A program made the translations under genes and the position numbers. 64,000 nucleotides of DNA from an uncultured Nioella sp. (lineage in GTDB: Bacteria; Pseudomonadota; Alphaproteobacteria; Rhodobacterales; Rhodobacteraceae), in assembly GCA_947498125.1 (NCBI GenBank), contig CANMJH010000001.1:1550001-1614000 (forward strand), read 5' to 3'. Every line of letters starts with the position of its first letter. Within the stretch, counting starts at the first letter, position 1. The notes under the pieces are model-generated. The model saw only the letters and a program-made list of their open reading frames with translations. It was not told where the DNA came from and made no database searches. Below are positions 1-6,317 of this stretch, piece by piece.

Positions 1-1
1 C

Positions 2-478
2 GCGCTATTTCCTAATCCGCCAACCTCCGGCGCGACCTGCGCAACTACAGGCGTTTTGGGTCCCGTTGTAGGCGTTTTTGGCGCGCTGCAAGCGCAACTG
101 GCGCTGCGCGTGATTTTGGACGCGGCGCCCAGTGCTCTAGGTCAAGTTATGACCGCAAACCTTGCCGAGCTCAGTTTTCGCAACTTTAGCCTTCTTGGAT
201 CTTGTGAACCTACGTCTCCCGCTCAATTTATTTCCAAATCTATGGTGCATCCGAAGGACGTCGTTGTTGACCTTCGAGACGAAGAGGAGGCGCCGGCCCC
301 AATCATCGAAAACGCCATGCGCCTAAGCCTGCAAGACATATGCAACGATATTCCACACCAGAAGGGCCGCGTGGTTTTGGCCTGTCATAGCGGTCTGAGA
401 GCGTGGCGCGCTGCCCATGCGCTTAGCGATTGCGGCGTAATCAACGTTGCACTTATTGCAGAGGTCGCCAGCGCATGA
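2..478 (+). CDS. thiF: ThiF/MoeB-like adenylyltransferase with C-terminal rhodanese domain (5' truncated)
   Basis: The reading frame is already open at the window edge, so only the last 158 residues are visible. The first part carries the E1-like C-terminal signature (CATTGVLGPVVGVFGALQA) that closes the adenylation domain of ThiF/MoeB/HesA proteins. A rhodanese domain follows, with VVDLRDEEE and the active-site loop CHSGLRA, whose Cys would carry the persulfide. The family activates and thiolates a sulfur-carrier protein (ThiS or MoaD). The stop codon overlaps the ATG of thiD (ATGA), which argues for a thiamine role rather than molybdopterin. The N-terminal nucleotide-binding part is outside the window, so ThiF versus MoeB rests mainly on the neighbour. 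Confidence 0.8.
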   Translation, partial: ALFPNPPTSGATCATTGVLGPVVGVFGALQAQLALRVILDAAPSALGQVMTANLAELSFRNFSLLGSCEPTSPAQFISKSMVHPKDVVVDLRDEEEAPAPIIENAMRLSLQDICNDIPHQKGRVVLACHSGLRAWRAAHALSDCGVINVALIAEVASA

Positions 479-1185
479 TCCGGATAATGGTCATTGGTGG
501 CACTGATTGCAGCGGCGGGGCAGGCCTCAGCCGCGACGCCGCGATAGCCACTCTGAATGGCGCAGAAATCTGCCCTGTCGTTACGGCGGTGACTGCGCAA
601 ACCAATGGAGCAGTGTTGGATATGCTGCCTGTTTCCTCCAACCTGATCATTCAACAGATTGAAGCGGCTCTCAGCACGTGGCCTCAAGCGATCAAAATCG
701 GAATGCTTGGATCAACAGCTGCGGCCGCCGCGGTCGCAAGGGCGTTGGCGGAACACGATCTACCGCTTGTTCTAGACCCGGTAATGAAGGCCAGTTCCGG
801 CGGCTCACTGATGGCAGGTGGGTTTCCGCCAGATTTATTACGGCGCACAAGCTTGATCACACCAAATTTAGAAGAGGCCGCCGCATTAACCGGCCGCGCC
901 CTGCCCGTTTCGGAGCAAGATATATTGGCCACTGGGCAAGGCATCCTTGATCAAGGCCCGCAAGCAGTTCTGATCAAAGGCGGACATGGCAAGGGGCCCC
1001 TGTCAACGGACCACCTCATTGATCGCGCCGCCCAAACCGCATTCAATGCCCCAAGATCCCAACGCGACATGCGCGGAACCGGCTGCGCCTTAGCGACCGC
1101 CATAACATGCCACCTTGCCGCCGGGTCAAACCTAACGAAGGCCTGCGACCAAGCAAAATCGCAAATCCTTGCAATGCTCCAATAG
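475..1185 (+). CDS. thiD: Hydroxymethylpyrimidine/phosphomethylpyrimidine kinase
   Basis: A 236-residue ribokinase-fold protein that would phosphorylate HMP and HMP-phosphate in thiamine pyrimidine synthesis. Seen: N-terminal IGGTDCSGGAGLSRD (substrate-binding GxDxSGGAG motif), KIGMLGS, LDPVMKASSGG, and the C-terminal anion-hole motif RGTGCALATAI. It is slightly shorter than typical ThiD (about 265 aa). The ATG at 475 overlaps the upstream stop, showing translational coupling to the ThiF-rhodanese gene. An earlier in-frame start at 430 would lie inside the upstream gene and adds no conserved sequence, so it was not used. Confidence 0.9.
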   Translation: MIRIMVIGGTDCSGGAGLSRDAAIATLNGAEICPVVTAVTAQTNGAVLDMLPVSSNLIIQQIEAALSTWPQAIKIGMLGSTAAAAAVARALAEHDLPLVLDPVMKASSGGSLMAGGFPPDLLRRTSLITPNLEEAAALTGRALPVSEQDILATGQGILDQGPQAVLIKGGHGKGPLSTDHLIDRAAQTAFNAPRSQRDMRGTGCALATAITCHLAAGSNLTKACDQAKSQILAMLQ

Positions 1186-1356
1186 AAGTCTCAATTTCCT
1201 ATGATTCGAGTAACGTTCCATCTCAGCAAAGTGGATTCACGTCATTTTTCGGGCCCAAAAAACAATCGCAAAAAACGCAGATCAACAGTCACACGCTCTT
1301 TGCCCCAGCAACCGCGGAGGTTTGAGGTCGCTAAAAGTTCTGGAAAATGAAAATGG

Positions 1357-1446
1357 TGGCGGAGACGAAGGGATTCGAACCCTCGAGACCCTTCCGGGCC
1401 TACTCCCTTAGCAGGGGAGCGCCTTCGACCACTCGGCCACGTCTCC
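1357..1446 (-). tRNA. tRNA-Ser(GCU), integration site of the prophage
   Basis: Read on the minus strand this is a class II tRNA. The 7-bp acceptor stem is GGAGACG/CGTCTCC, the discriminator is G, and CCA is encoded at 1357-1359. The anticodon arm is CTCCC-CTGCTAA-GGGAG, giving anticodon GCU (AGC/AGU codons). A long variable arm follows, and the T loop contains GGTTCGAATCC. The 5' half (1405-1446) lies in the att repeat that recurs at 41124-41166. The sequence upstream of the tRNA 5' end (from 1447) therefore belongs to the integrated element: the intact tRNA is a hybrid of host 3' half and element 5' half. Confidence 0.95.
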
Positions 1447-1463
1447 GTCGACGGGTTTAGCGG
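1405..1463. repeat. attL: left attachment-site repeat
   Basis: Positions 1405-1447 are identical to 41124-41166 (43 bp). With two mismatches at 1448-1449 the match runs on to 1463/41182. The repeat covers the tRNA-Ser 5' half from the anticodon loop to the 5' end, plus upstream bases that include a conserved TAAACC which could be the tRNA promoter -10. It marks the left boundary of the element. Confidence 0.92.
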
Positions 1464-1608
1464 CCCAGAACTTTGATCACAAGGCCAAAAAGCGTGGCCC
1501 GAGTTAGAAATTCATCAAAGACGCTTTTTCGCCAACTGCGCAGAACAGCGCAAGAACACGCAAAGGATGTTGGCAAGAATCTGGCAAATATGTTCACGGC
1601 ATGTTCGC

Positions 1609-1794
1609 TCATTGACCATAGAATTCCGGCCCATCGCGCCCCTGGCGCGGCAACTCCGTCGGAGCATCCACGCCATGCTCCTCCAACCACTCACGAAACG
1701 CGGTCCAGAAGTCCTGCGGACCCCGACTGCGCATGTCATCAACGCATTGAATGCGATAAGGGAGATCGGGCGGGATTTCTTTCGGCCAAGGCAT
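1609..1794 (-). CDS. Small hypothetical protein next to attL
   Basis: A 61-residue acidic protein (MPWPKEIPPDLPYRIQCVDD...) with an amphipathic central stretch (DFWTAFREWLEEHGVDAP) and no membrane segment. I do not recognise a function. The composition looks like a real protein, unlike the overlapping frames, which are rich in Arg and Cys. It is the first gene inside the element and reads toward attL. The Shine-Dalgarno is weak (GAAAG about 11 bases upstream of the ATG). Confidence is moderate because it is short. Confidence 0.5.
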   Translation of the reverse strand: MPWPKEIPPDLPYRIQCVDDMRSRGPQDFWTAFREWLEEHGVDAPTELPRQGRDGPEFYGQ

Positions 1795-1886
1795 ATTCGG
1801 TCTTTCATGATTGCGCGGAACAAAAAGTGAATACCTGCTTTTCCCTTACAAAAATACCACTAAATGATTGTCGATTTTATTTGCGC

Positions 1887-1907
1887 AGTAGGGTGTTTTG
1901 CCCTACT
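1887..1907. promoter_or_regulatory. Inverted repeat AGTAGGG-N7-CCCTACT
   Basis: A perfect 7-bp inverted repeat with a 7-base spacer (TGTTTTG) lies in an A+T-rich gap 52 bases upstream of the gene at 1960. It is not followed by a clean T-run on either strand, so an operator or mRNA hairpin is as likely as a terminator. The role is inferred from position only. Confidence 0.4.
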
Positions 1908-1959
1908 CTATTTATATCAACAACGGGGCATGAGGCTCCAACCGAAAAGGAGAGCGTTG

Positions 1960-2262
1960 ATGAAAGTGGAAATGATCATTCCGAACCAAGATAACGATGG
2001 CAGCGATAATGCCGAGCTTATCGAAACCTGCATCACTCGATTTTGCGAAAACTACGGCGGCGCAACCGTCTATCAGGCTAATGGCTTTTGGATCAACGAA
2101 GAGGGCCGCCTGTTCAAAGACGATGTTTCAGTAATCATCGCGGCCGCCATCGAAGGCAAAAAGGCCGAAGAAGTCCGCGACCTCGCCAAGATGGTTCTGG
2201 GGGTCACAGATCAAGAGGCGGTTTTCGTCTCGATCAACGGCAAAGCCGAAATCATCGAATAA
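1960..2262 (+). CDS. Hypothetical protein, first of a small plus-strand group
   Basis: A 100-residue acidic soluble protein. The start at 1960 was chosen because AAAAGGAGAG sits eight bases upstream; the frame opens earlier at 1864 without a ribosome site. Visible parts are an N-terminal MKVEMIIPNQDNDGSDNAEL and a C-terminal alpha/beta stretch. No known motif is recognised. It is 52 bp upstream of an HTH-domain gene with the same orientation, so the two may form an operon (regulator plus partner, or antitoxin-like plus effector), but nothing in the sequence settles this. Confidence 0.65.
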   Translation: MKVEMIIPNQDNDGSDNAELIETCITRFCENYGGATVYQANGFWINEEGRLFKDDVSVIIAAAIEGKKAEEVRDLAKMVLGVTDQEAVFVSINGKAEIIE

Positions 2263-2314
2263 ATGGGCCGGGGCGGGAAACCGCCCCACCCTTCCCGGAA
2301 GAAAGGAAAAGATC

Positions 2315-2749
2315 ATGCCTATCGCAATTGTGCTTTCGCAGGTCGGTAACATTCCTGCGGTCTTGTCTCATGACAATGACGCCGAGCTTTTGGCCGCAAT
2401 CAACGCGCTACAGGAAGCGCCGCAGCTCGCTGATCGGCCAGCCGCCGAGGAATGGCTGGCAGGCCTTCCCGCGCCCTCTGGCTGGTATCCTAATGCCGAT
2501 GCCGCCAAAGCGCGCGTTGCAGCCATGGCGCAACCGTTGGACGTCACGCCCGATCAGATCAAGGAAGCCCGAAAGTCCCTCGGCCTATCGCAAGCCGAAT
2601 TCGCCACTGCAATCGGGTTGGGCGGCAATGATCAGACGCGGAAATCAACTGTATTTGACATGGAAAAAGGCAAACGCCGAATGAACCCTCAACTCATTGG
2701 TAAGATGACCGCACTATTGGCTAAAGCCGGGTTGGATACGCAGCCGTAA
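2315..2749 (+). CDS. XRE-like helix-turn-helix protein
   Basis: A 144-residue protein with a C-terminal HTH (residues about 85-140): DQIKEARKSLGLSQAEFA is the first helix and turn of the XRE fold, followed by KSTVFDMEKGKRRMNPQL. The N-terminal 80 residues are acidic, with an Ala/Pro-rich segment ending at AEEWLAGLPAP. This resembles phage or plasmid regulators with the DNA-binding domain at the C-terminus. A good ribosome site (AAGAAAGGAAAAG) precedes the ATG. It may regulate this left-end group through the palindromes at 1887, 3191 or 4172. That link is inference. Confidence 0.75.
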   Translation: MPIAIVLSQVGNIPAVLSHDNDAELLAAINALQEAPQLADRPAAEEWLAGLPAPSGWYPNADAAKARVAAMAQPLDVTPDQIKEARKSLGLSQAEFATAIGLGGNDQTRKSTVFDMEKGKRRMNPQLIGKMTALLAKAGLDTQP

Positions 2750-2774
2750 ATTGACAATTGTGTGAGAGAAAACC

Positions 2775-3146
2775 ATGGACCCGGTCACTATCTTGACGTG
2801 CGCCGTTTTGCTGGCGGTCGATGGCGATACGGTGAAATGCGATGGCGAAAACTTGCGCTCGATGGGCAATGGCGCGCCATACCAATCCGGCTTCGACACG
2901 CCAGAGATCGGGCGCTACGCAGATTGCCCCGCAGAACATCGGCTTGGTGTCATTGCCTTTGCCCGCATGTCAGTGCTGCTACAGACCCCCGGCCTGACCA
3001 TCGAGGATTCCGGAGAAGTGGACCGGTTCGGTCGGCCCTTGGTGACGTTACGCCTGCCCGATGGTTCAACTATCGGGCAGCATTTGATCGATGAAAGCTT
3101 GGCGAGTCCATGGACACCGGAATACGTTGATGAATGGTGCTCATAG
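2775..3146 (+). CDS. Staphylococcal-nuclease (TNase)-like protein
   Basis: A 123-residue protein with the core pattern of SNase-like domains: AVDGDTVKCDGENLR near the start, GFDTPEI, EVDRFGRPLVTLRL and IGQHLIDESLA. These match the DGDT, Asp/Glu and Arg positions of thermonuclease-like folds. The initial MDPVTILTCAVLLAV could be a short hydrophobic leader, but with no positive residue before it a signal peptide is uncertain. It lies 25 bp after the HTH gene. In phages such proteins may degrade host DNA or act as secreted nucleases. Catalysis is not proven by the sequence. Confidence 0.7.
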   Translation: MDPVTILTCAVLLAVDGDTVKCDGENLRSMGNGAPYQSGFDTPEIGRYADCPAEHRLGVIAFARMSVLLQTPGLTIEDSGEVDRFGRPLVTLRLPDGSTIGQHLIDESLASPWTPEYVDEWCS

Positions 3147-3467
3147 GGCGAAAAATGCAAATACGCACCAAAAATCGCGCGTGACGGTCAAAAAGTACAC
3201 TTTTGGTATAAGGGTACATGATTTGGCCAATCGGCCATAGCGAGGCCACTCAGGCGCTCTACCTAGCTTTTGGCAACAAATCCCATTGCCCCAGCAATTG
3301 ATTCCAGCTATAACAGAAAAAGCCGCAGGACCCTGGACGGTCCTGCGGCGAATTACAGACGCCGATAGGTGGCGAATGATTAGTTCTCTAATGGGGTTTT
3401 TCCCATAGCTAATCCACTTAGTCAATCCCATCGGCCTCTCTTTATTCGAACTATACAGAGGCCACAA
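3147..3467. other. Non-coding gap with a palindrome and a terminator-like hairpin
   Basis: No convincing gene. Two structures are visible. AAAAGT-AC-ACTTTT at 3191-3204 is a near-perfect palindrome, and its first ten bases with flank (AAAAAGTACA, 3190-3199) recur at 4165-4174. A strong hairpin lies at 3322-3349. The minus-strand frame of 112 codons across this gap overlaps the hairpin and looks spurious. Confidence 0.6.
3316..3349 (-). terminator. Intrinsic terminator on the minus strand
   Basis: GCCGCAGGACC (3322-3332) pairs perfectly with GGTCCTGCGGC (3339-3349) across a 6-base loop. Read on the minus strand the stem is followed at once by TTTTTCT. It would stop leftward transcription of the long late operon before the left-end genes. 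Confidence 0.75.
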
Positions 3468-3662
3468 ATGGCAGAACACGTACGAACCCCTAGCAAGAAA
3501 CTAACCTACAGCGATGCTGTAGCCATCTGGAAACGGATAAAACGCGGCGAGTTTCAGAACCGCATCGCAGCGGATTTTGACGTCAACCCGGGCAGGATTA
3601 GCGAGATCAAAAAGGGCCGCTTGTTCCCCGGCAGTGATCGCGAAGATTCGGCCCCGCGCTGA
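3468..3662 (+). CDS. Small HTH DNA-binding protein
   Basis: 64 residues. AVAIWKRIKRGEFQNRIAAD followed by FDVNPGRISEIKKGRLFPG reads as a helix-turn-helix with an 'IA..F.V...RIS.I..G' pattern, as in small phage and homeodomain-like regulators. AGAGG precedes the ATG by eight bases. Basic overall. It could bind the palindromes on either side (3191, 4172). Its target is unknown. Confidence 0.65.
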   Translation: MAEHVRTPSKKLTYSDAVAIWKRIKRGEFQNRIAADFDVNPGRISEIKKGRLFPGSDREDSAPR

Positions 3663-3738
3663 TCGATATTGCTTTTGATGCACCCCCAAATTCTTGGGGA
3701 TGCATGTGAACAAACTTAAACAAAAAAGGAGCCAAAAA

Positions 3739-3993
3739 ATGGCTCAATTAAATGCCGCCCTCGTAAAAGAACAGGGCGTGACCTTCGCAGTCGTGCGGGT
3801 CAAAAACCACGTTGTAAATTGCAACACTACTTCTGATCAGATGATACGATCTGTAGCTGCGGCCCTTGGCTGCCAATTGGTTGTCCTGATGGGCGAGAGC
3901 AATCGAAAATTGCGAGGCAATCGTCAGGATGTTGTGAATTTTGTTTCGAGCATTCATCCGGCTCGTCTGCCATGGAAAAAGTGGACCGTGTAA
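3739..3993 (+). CDS. Hypothetical small protein
   Basis: 84 residues (MAQLNAALVKEQGVTFAVVR...), alpha/beta in appearance, ending KKWTV. The start at 3739 has a strong AAAAGGAGC ribosome site; the longer frame from 3694 has none. No family is recognised. Its 3' 167 bases overlap a minus-strand frame (3827-4138) that also looks protein-like, so one of the two may be false. The ribosome site favours this one. Confidence 0.5.
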   Translation: MAQLNAALVKEQGVTFAVVRVKNHVVNCNTTSDQMIRSVAAALGCQLVVLMGESNRKLRGNRQDVVNFVSSIHPARLPWKKWTV

Positions 3994-4138
3994 CAACGGT
4001 TTCCGACAACAACAGGAGCGCGTCTTCCAATGCTTTACGGCATTTGGCGCGCTCCGCGTGATCCATAGGAACCAAGACAGATCCGCCTTTGCGGATTTCC
4101 ATCATCGGCTCACCAGCGTCATAAATCTGAATATCCAT
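3827..4138 (-). CDS. Hypothetical protein, convergently overlapping its neighbour
   Basis: 103 residues starting MDIQIYDAGEPMMEIRKGG; residues 25-50 (HAERAKCRKALEDALLLLSE) form a plausible helix. The start was chosen at the second Met because AATGTGTTGAG lies in front and the first has less support. It overlaps the plus-strand gene at 3739-3993 tail to tail. An inverted repeat at 4172-4189 and A+T-rich DNA lie just upstream and could hold its promoter. No function is recognised. Confidence 0.4.
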   Translation of the reverse strand: MDIQIYDAGEPMMEIRKGGSVLVPMDHAERAKCRKALEDALLLLSETVVTRSTFSMADEPDECSKQNSQHPDDCLAIFDCSRPSGQPIGSQGPQLQIVSSDQK

Positions 4139-4164
4139 TCTCAACACATATCGAAACTTTGTTT

Positions 4165-4189
4165 AAAAAGTACAAAATTTTCATTTTGT
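4165..4189. promoter_or_regulatory. Inverted repeat ACAAAAT-TTTC-ATTTTGT
   Basis: A perfect 7-bp inverted repeat at 4172-4178/4183-4189 in A+T-rich DNA, overlapping AAAAAGTACA (4165-4174), which is also present at 3190-3199. The shared decamer and the two neighbouring HTH genes suggest operators for a left-end regulator. Inferred. Confidence 0.4.
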
Positions 4190-4285
4190 GAGCGTATCAA
4201 AACGACGCACCATTCGGATTATCGGCCCTCTAAAATCCAAAGCGGCACCCAGACACGCTTCGGCCCGAAGCCTTTAGTCGTGAAT

Positions 4286-4591
4286 TCATCCTCGCATGCC
4301 TTCACCGTGAATCGACGCCTGCGCGCTTACGATGTGCTTTTCGGCGTCTAGCACGGCCTGTCCGGCATTTGTCAGATCGGGGTGCGCACGCATTGATTCA
4401 ATGCGAATAAAGATGTTCTTCAGATCGTTTTCGATCATGCGCAATTTGCTAATATCGTCCATTGGGTCACTTCCTTGTTTTCGCGCCAATGCTTGCGAAT
4501 TCTGGCGTTGGGCGCATTCTGTTTCAGGCATGATGTTGGTCAGGGCCTTTTTGAGCATTTGCGCGGTTCGGTCAGGGAATTCTGCCTTCAT
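4286..4591 (-). CDS. Hypothetical protein at the end of the lysis cassette
   Basis: 101 residues, mostly helical (SKLRMIENDLKNIFIRIESM), with no membrane segment. The ATG at 4591 overlaps the stop of the Rz1-like gene (ATGA), so it is translationally coupled to the lysis genes. It is the last gene of the leftward late operon. Function is unknown. Confidence 0.65.
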   Translation of the reverse strand: MKAEFPDRTAQMLKKALTNIMPETECAQRQNSQALARKQGSDPMDDISKLRMIENDLKNIFIRIESMRAHPDLTNAGQAVLDAEKHIVSAQASIHGEGMRG

Positions 4592-4860
4592 TGATCCAAT
4601 CCTTCCCCGTTGATTGCCGCGATCAGCGCGGCGGCCCAATTGGTCAGCGCCTCATGGCGAGCGCCGCAGTTTATGAGGTTTTGTTGGTCAGTGCCCCAAT
4701 CGTCTACTGTCGCCGGGTCGCCGGGAACGACCGGCTGCGCGCAGGGCTGCACGAGGGCGGCGTCGGGCGGGCTAATTGCCGGAACTGGCGCGGATACTGT
4801 TGAGCAACTCGCGGCCGCTGTCAGACAAACAAAGCTGCCTATCGTCTTCTGGAATCGCAT
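4588..4860 (-). CDS. Rz1-like outer-membrane spanin lipoprotein
   Basis: 90 residues: a basic start (MRFQK), a hydrophobic stretch and a lipobox-like TAAASC with Cys19 as the lipidation site, then a Pro-rich segment (VPAISPPDAALVQP). This is the Rz1 layout. The gene starts inside the 3' end of the Rz-like gene in another frame (overlap 4772-4860), the classic Rz/Rz1 arrangement. It would sit in the outer membrane and pair with Rz in the last step of host lysis. The C-terminal part (about residues 45-90) is longer than in lambda Rz1. Confidence 0.75.
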   Translation of the reverse strand: MRFQKTIGSFVCLTAAASCSTVSAPVPAISPPDAALVQPCAQPVVPGDPATVDDWGTDQQNLINCGARHEALTNWAAALIAAINGEGLDQ

Positions 4861-5092
4861 CAAGTGCCCTCCTGATTTCAATATCTAGGGAATGTTCCGC
4901 CTCAATCAGATCCACAGCGGCCTGCCTGCTGATCTGGGCCGCGCCATAGATCGCGACTTGTTGCGCGGCCTGCGCGGCCAGTGCTGCAGCTTCGCACTCG
5001 CTGCGGCCATGGCTCTTGCCGGTACGATAAAGGCCAATTCCGCCTCCAACCATAGCCGCCAGACCAGTGATGGCGATGACTTGCCGGATCAT
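4772..5092 (-). CDS. Rz-like inner-membrane spanin
   Basis: 106 residues: an N-terminal signal-anchor (residues about 2-21, IRQVIAITGLAAMVGGGIGL), then a long charged Ala/Gln/Glu-rich helix likely to be a coiled coil, and a C-terminal DRQLCLSDSGRELLNSIR. The ATG at 5092 overlaps the lysozyme stop (ATGA). The 3' end overlaps the Rz1-like gene. Family role: the inner-membrane half of the spanin complex that bridges the periplasm after peptidoglycan is cut. Confidence 0.78.
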   Translation of the reverse strand: MIRQVIAITGLAAMVGGGIGLYRTGKSHGRSECEAAALAAQAAQQVAIYGAAQISRQAAVDLIEAEHSLDIEIRRALDAIPEDDRQLCLSDSGRELLNSIRASSGN

Positions 5093-5931
5093 GCGCCGCG
5101 CATGCAAAATTCGCGCTCTTCCGAACGGCGATTGACGAGGCCGCGAATGACGATCCCCCCTGCCTGGTTGAACCATGTCATTGCCTCACAGGCCCCGGCA
5201 ATATCGCCAGAATTGAGACGGCGCGTTGCTGTTGACCGGCTGGCCGCGCCCACGCCCACATTCCAAGCGAAACTGGCGAACGCCGCAGATCGCGGGGGCG
5301 GCAAGCGCGTCAAAGCGGTTTCTTCAGTAACTGCGCCATTCATCCAAGCCCGCCAATAGCGCTCCAAGCCTCGATCGAGGCCCGCTTGGCATTCCGCCTC
5401 TGTCCGCACTTCGCCGGGCGTCACGTTTTGTGTTTCGCCATAACAAACCGTCCAGACGGGCGGGCTTGCGATGGTGTCTAGATAGGCCGTTGTGCGCAGC
5501 CCCTCCCACCGGGCGACCAGCGGCACGGCAAGGGCCGCGGTCGCCTCCCATGTGATGCCTTGCGCGTCCGTCTCTACCGCTTGCGGCGGCGCGGCCATGG
5601 CCAGCTCGATCCGCGCGTCAGCGCCTGCAGTTTTCGAACAGATCACCAGAGCAATGATCGCGGCGAAAAAGGACCAAGCCAAACTTTTCAGGATGCGCGG
5701 GCGCGGATATGGGCCTGACACATCCTCCTGCTTGATCACACGGCCAAGCGGCGTCAGTGCCAAAAAGATAATGCTGAACAGCAACATCGCGGTCGGATGG
5801 ATCAGATGAAAGCCCCATAATTGCGGGACCAACACAGCGGCCAGCAAAACTCCAAGCCCCCAATAGGTGCAATGCATGGAAAAGGAATGCGCGAGGATAC
5901 GCCCCGCGTTCGGCACGAACGAGAGTTTCAT
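5089..5931 (-). CDS. GH24 lysozyme (endolysin) fused to an N-terminal holin-like membrane domain
   Basis: 280 residues. Residues 1-105 hold three probable membrane segments (about 23-41, 46-64 and 84-100), beginning MKLSFVPNAGRILAHSFS, which resembles small holin-type proteins of rhodobacterial phages. The rest is a T4-lysozyme-type muramidase: E143 in ARWEGLRTTAYLD, D152 nine residues later, and T161 in WTVCYGET. The helical C-terminal part contains AFASFAWNVGVGA and RGLVNRRSEEREFC. It would cut glycan strands from the membrane's outer face. It is followed without gap by the Rz/Rz1 pair. A fused holin-endolysin would explain the lack of a separate obvious holin, though the 5944-6267 gene is an alternative. 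Confidence 0.85.
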   Translation of the reverse strand: MKLSFVPNAGRILAHSFSMHCTYWGLGVLLAAVLVPQLWGFHLIHPTAMLLFSIIFLALTPLGRVIKQEDVSGPYPRPRILKSLAWSFFAAIIALVICSKTAGADARIELAMAAPPQAVETDAQGITWEATAALAVPLVARWEGLRTTAYLDTIASPPVWTVCYGETQNVTPGEVRTEAECQAGLDRGLERYWRAWMNGAVTEETALTRLPPPRSAAFASFAWNVGVGAASRSTATRRLNSGDIAGACEAMTWFNQAGGIVIRGLVNRRSEEREFCMRGA

Positions 5932-5943
5932 TTTGGATGTCTC

Positions 5944-6267
5944 CTAGTTTCGTTGATAAGTTTGTTGAAAGAGATCGCTTAGCGCCCGGATGTCGCCGCG
6001 CAGCCGGTCGATGTTTTCATTTGTGTGGCGAAGCTGCTCACGGATCACCGCATCATTTTGAAGGGCGTCACGTGACAAAGCCTCCTGATCAGACAAACGC
6101 CTATCCATTGAGGTTAAGGAAGATTCCAATTGGCCCACCCGCGCGTCAGTGGTTGCAGCCCACCAAACCACGCCAACCGTTTGAATAAACAGCGCCAAGA
6201 TCAGTGCGATTGGCACACGCCTATCCAGATGCCAGCGCTCCTTTGCTTCAGGCATACTTTTCTCCAT
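5944..6267 (-). CDS. Small membrane-anchored coiled-coil protein (lysis region)
   Basis: 107 residues: a basic N-terminus, one membrane segment (about residues 18-37, VPIALILALFIQTVGVVWWA), then a long heptad-like helix (VGQLESSLTSMDRRLSDQEA...NENIDRLRGDIRALSDLFQ). Its place between the tail-fibre genes and the lysozyme suggests a role in lysis, perhaps as holin or antiholin, or in superinfection exclusion. The family is not firmly recognised. Confidence 0.65.
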   Translation of the reverse strand: MEKSMPEAKERWHLDRRVPIALILALFIQTVGVVWWAATTDARVGQLESSLTSMDRRLSDQEALSRDALQNDAVIREQLRHTNENIDRLRGDIRALSDLFQQTYQRN

Positions 6268-6317
6268 TTTTTTGATGTCTGGCCAGCTCAGCCGCTCGAT
6301 GCCTGCGCTTTGTGGCG

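Noticed and set aside
1567-1830. Plus-strand frame of 87 codons near attL
   Set aside because: Basic, Arg-rich translation opposite a more protein-like minus-strand gene; no ribosome site.
3141-3479. Minus-strand frame of 112 codons
   Set aside because: It spans the terminator hairpin and palindrome and has poor composition.
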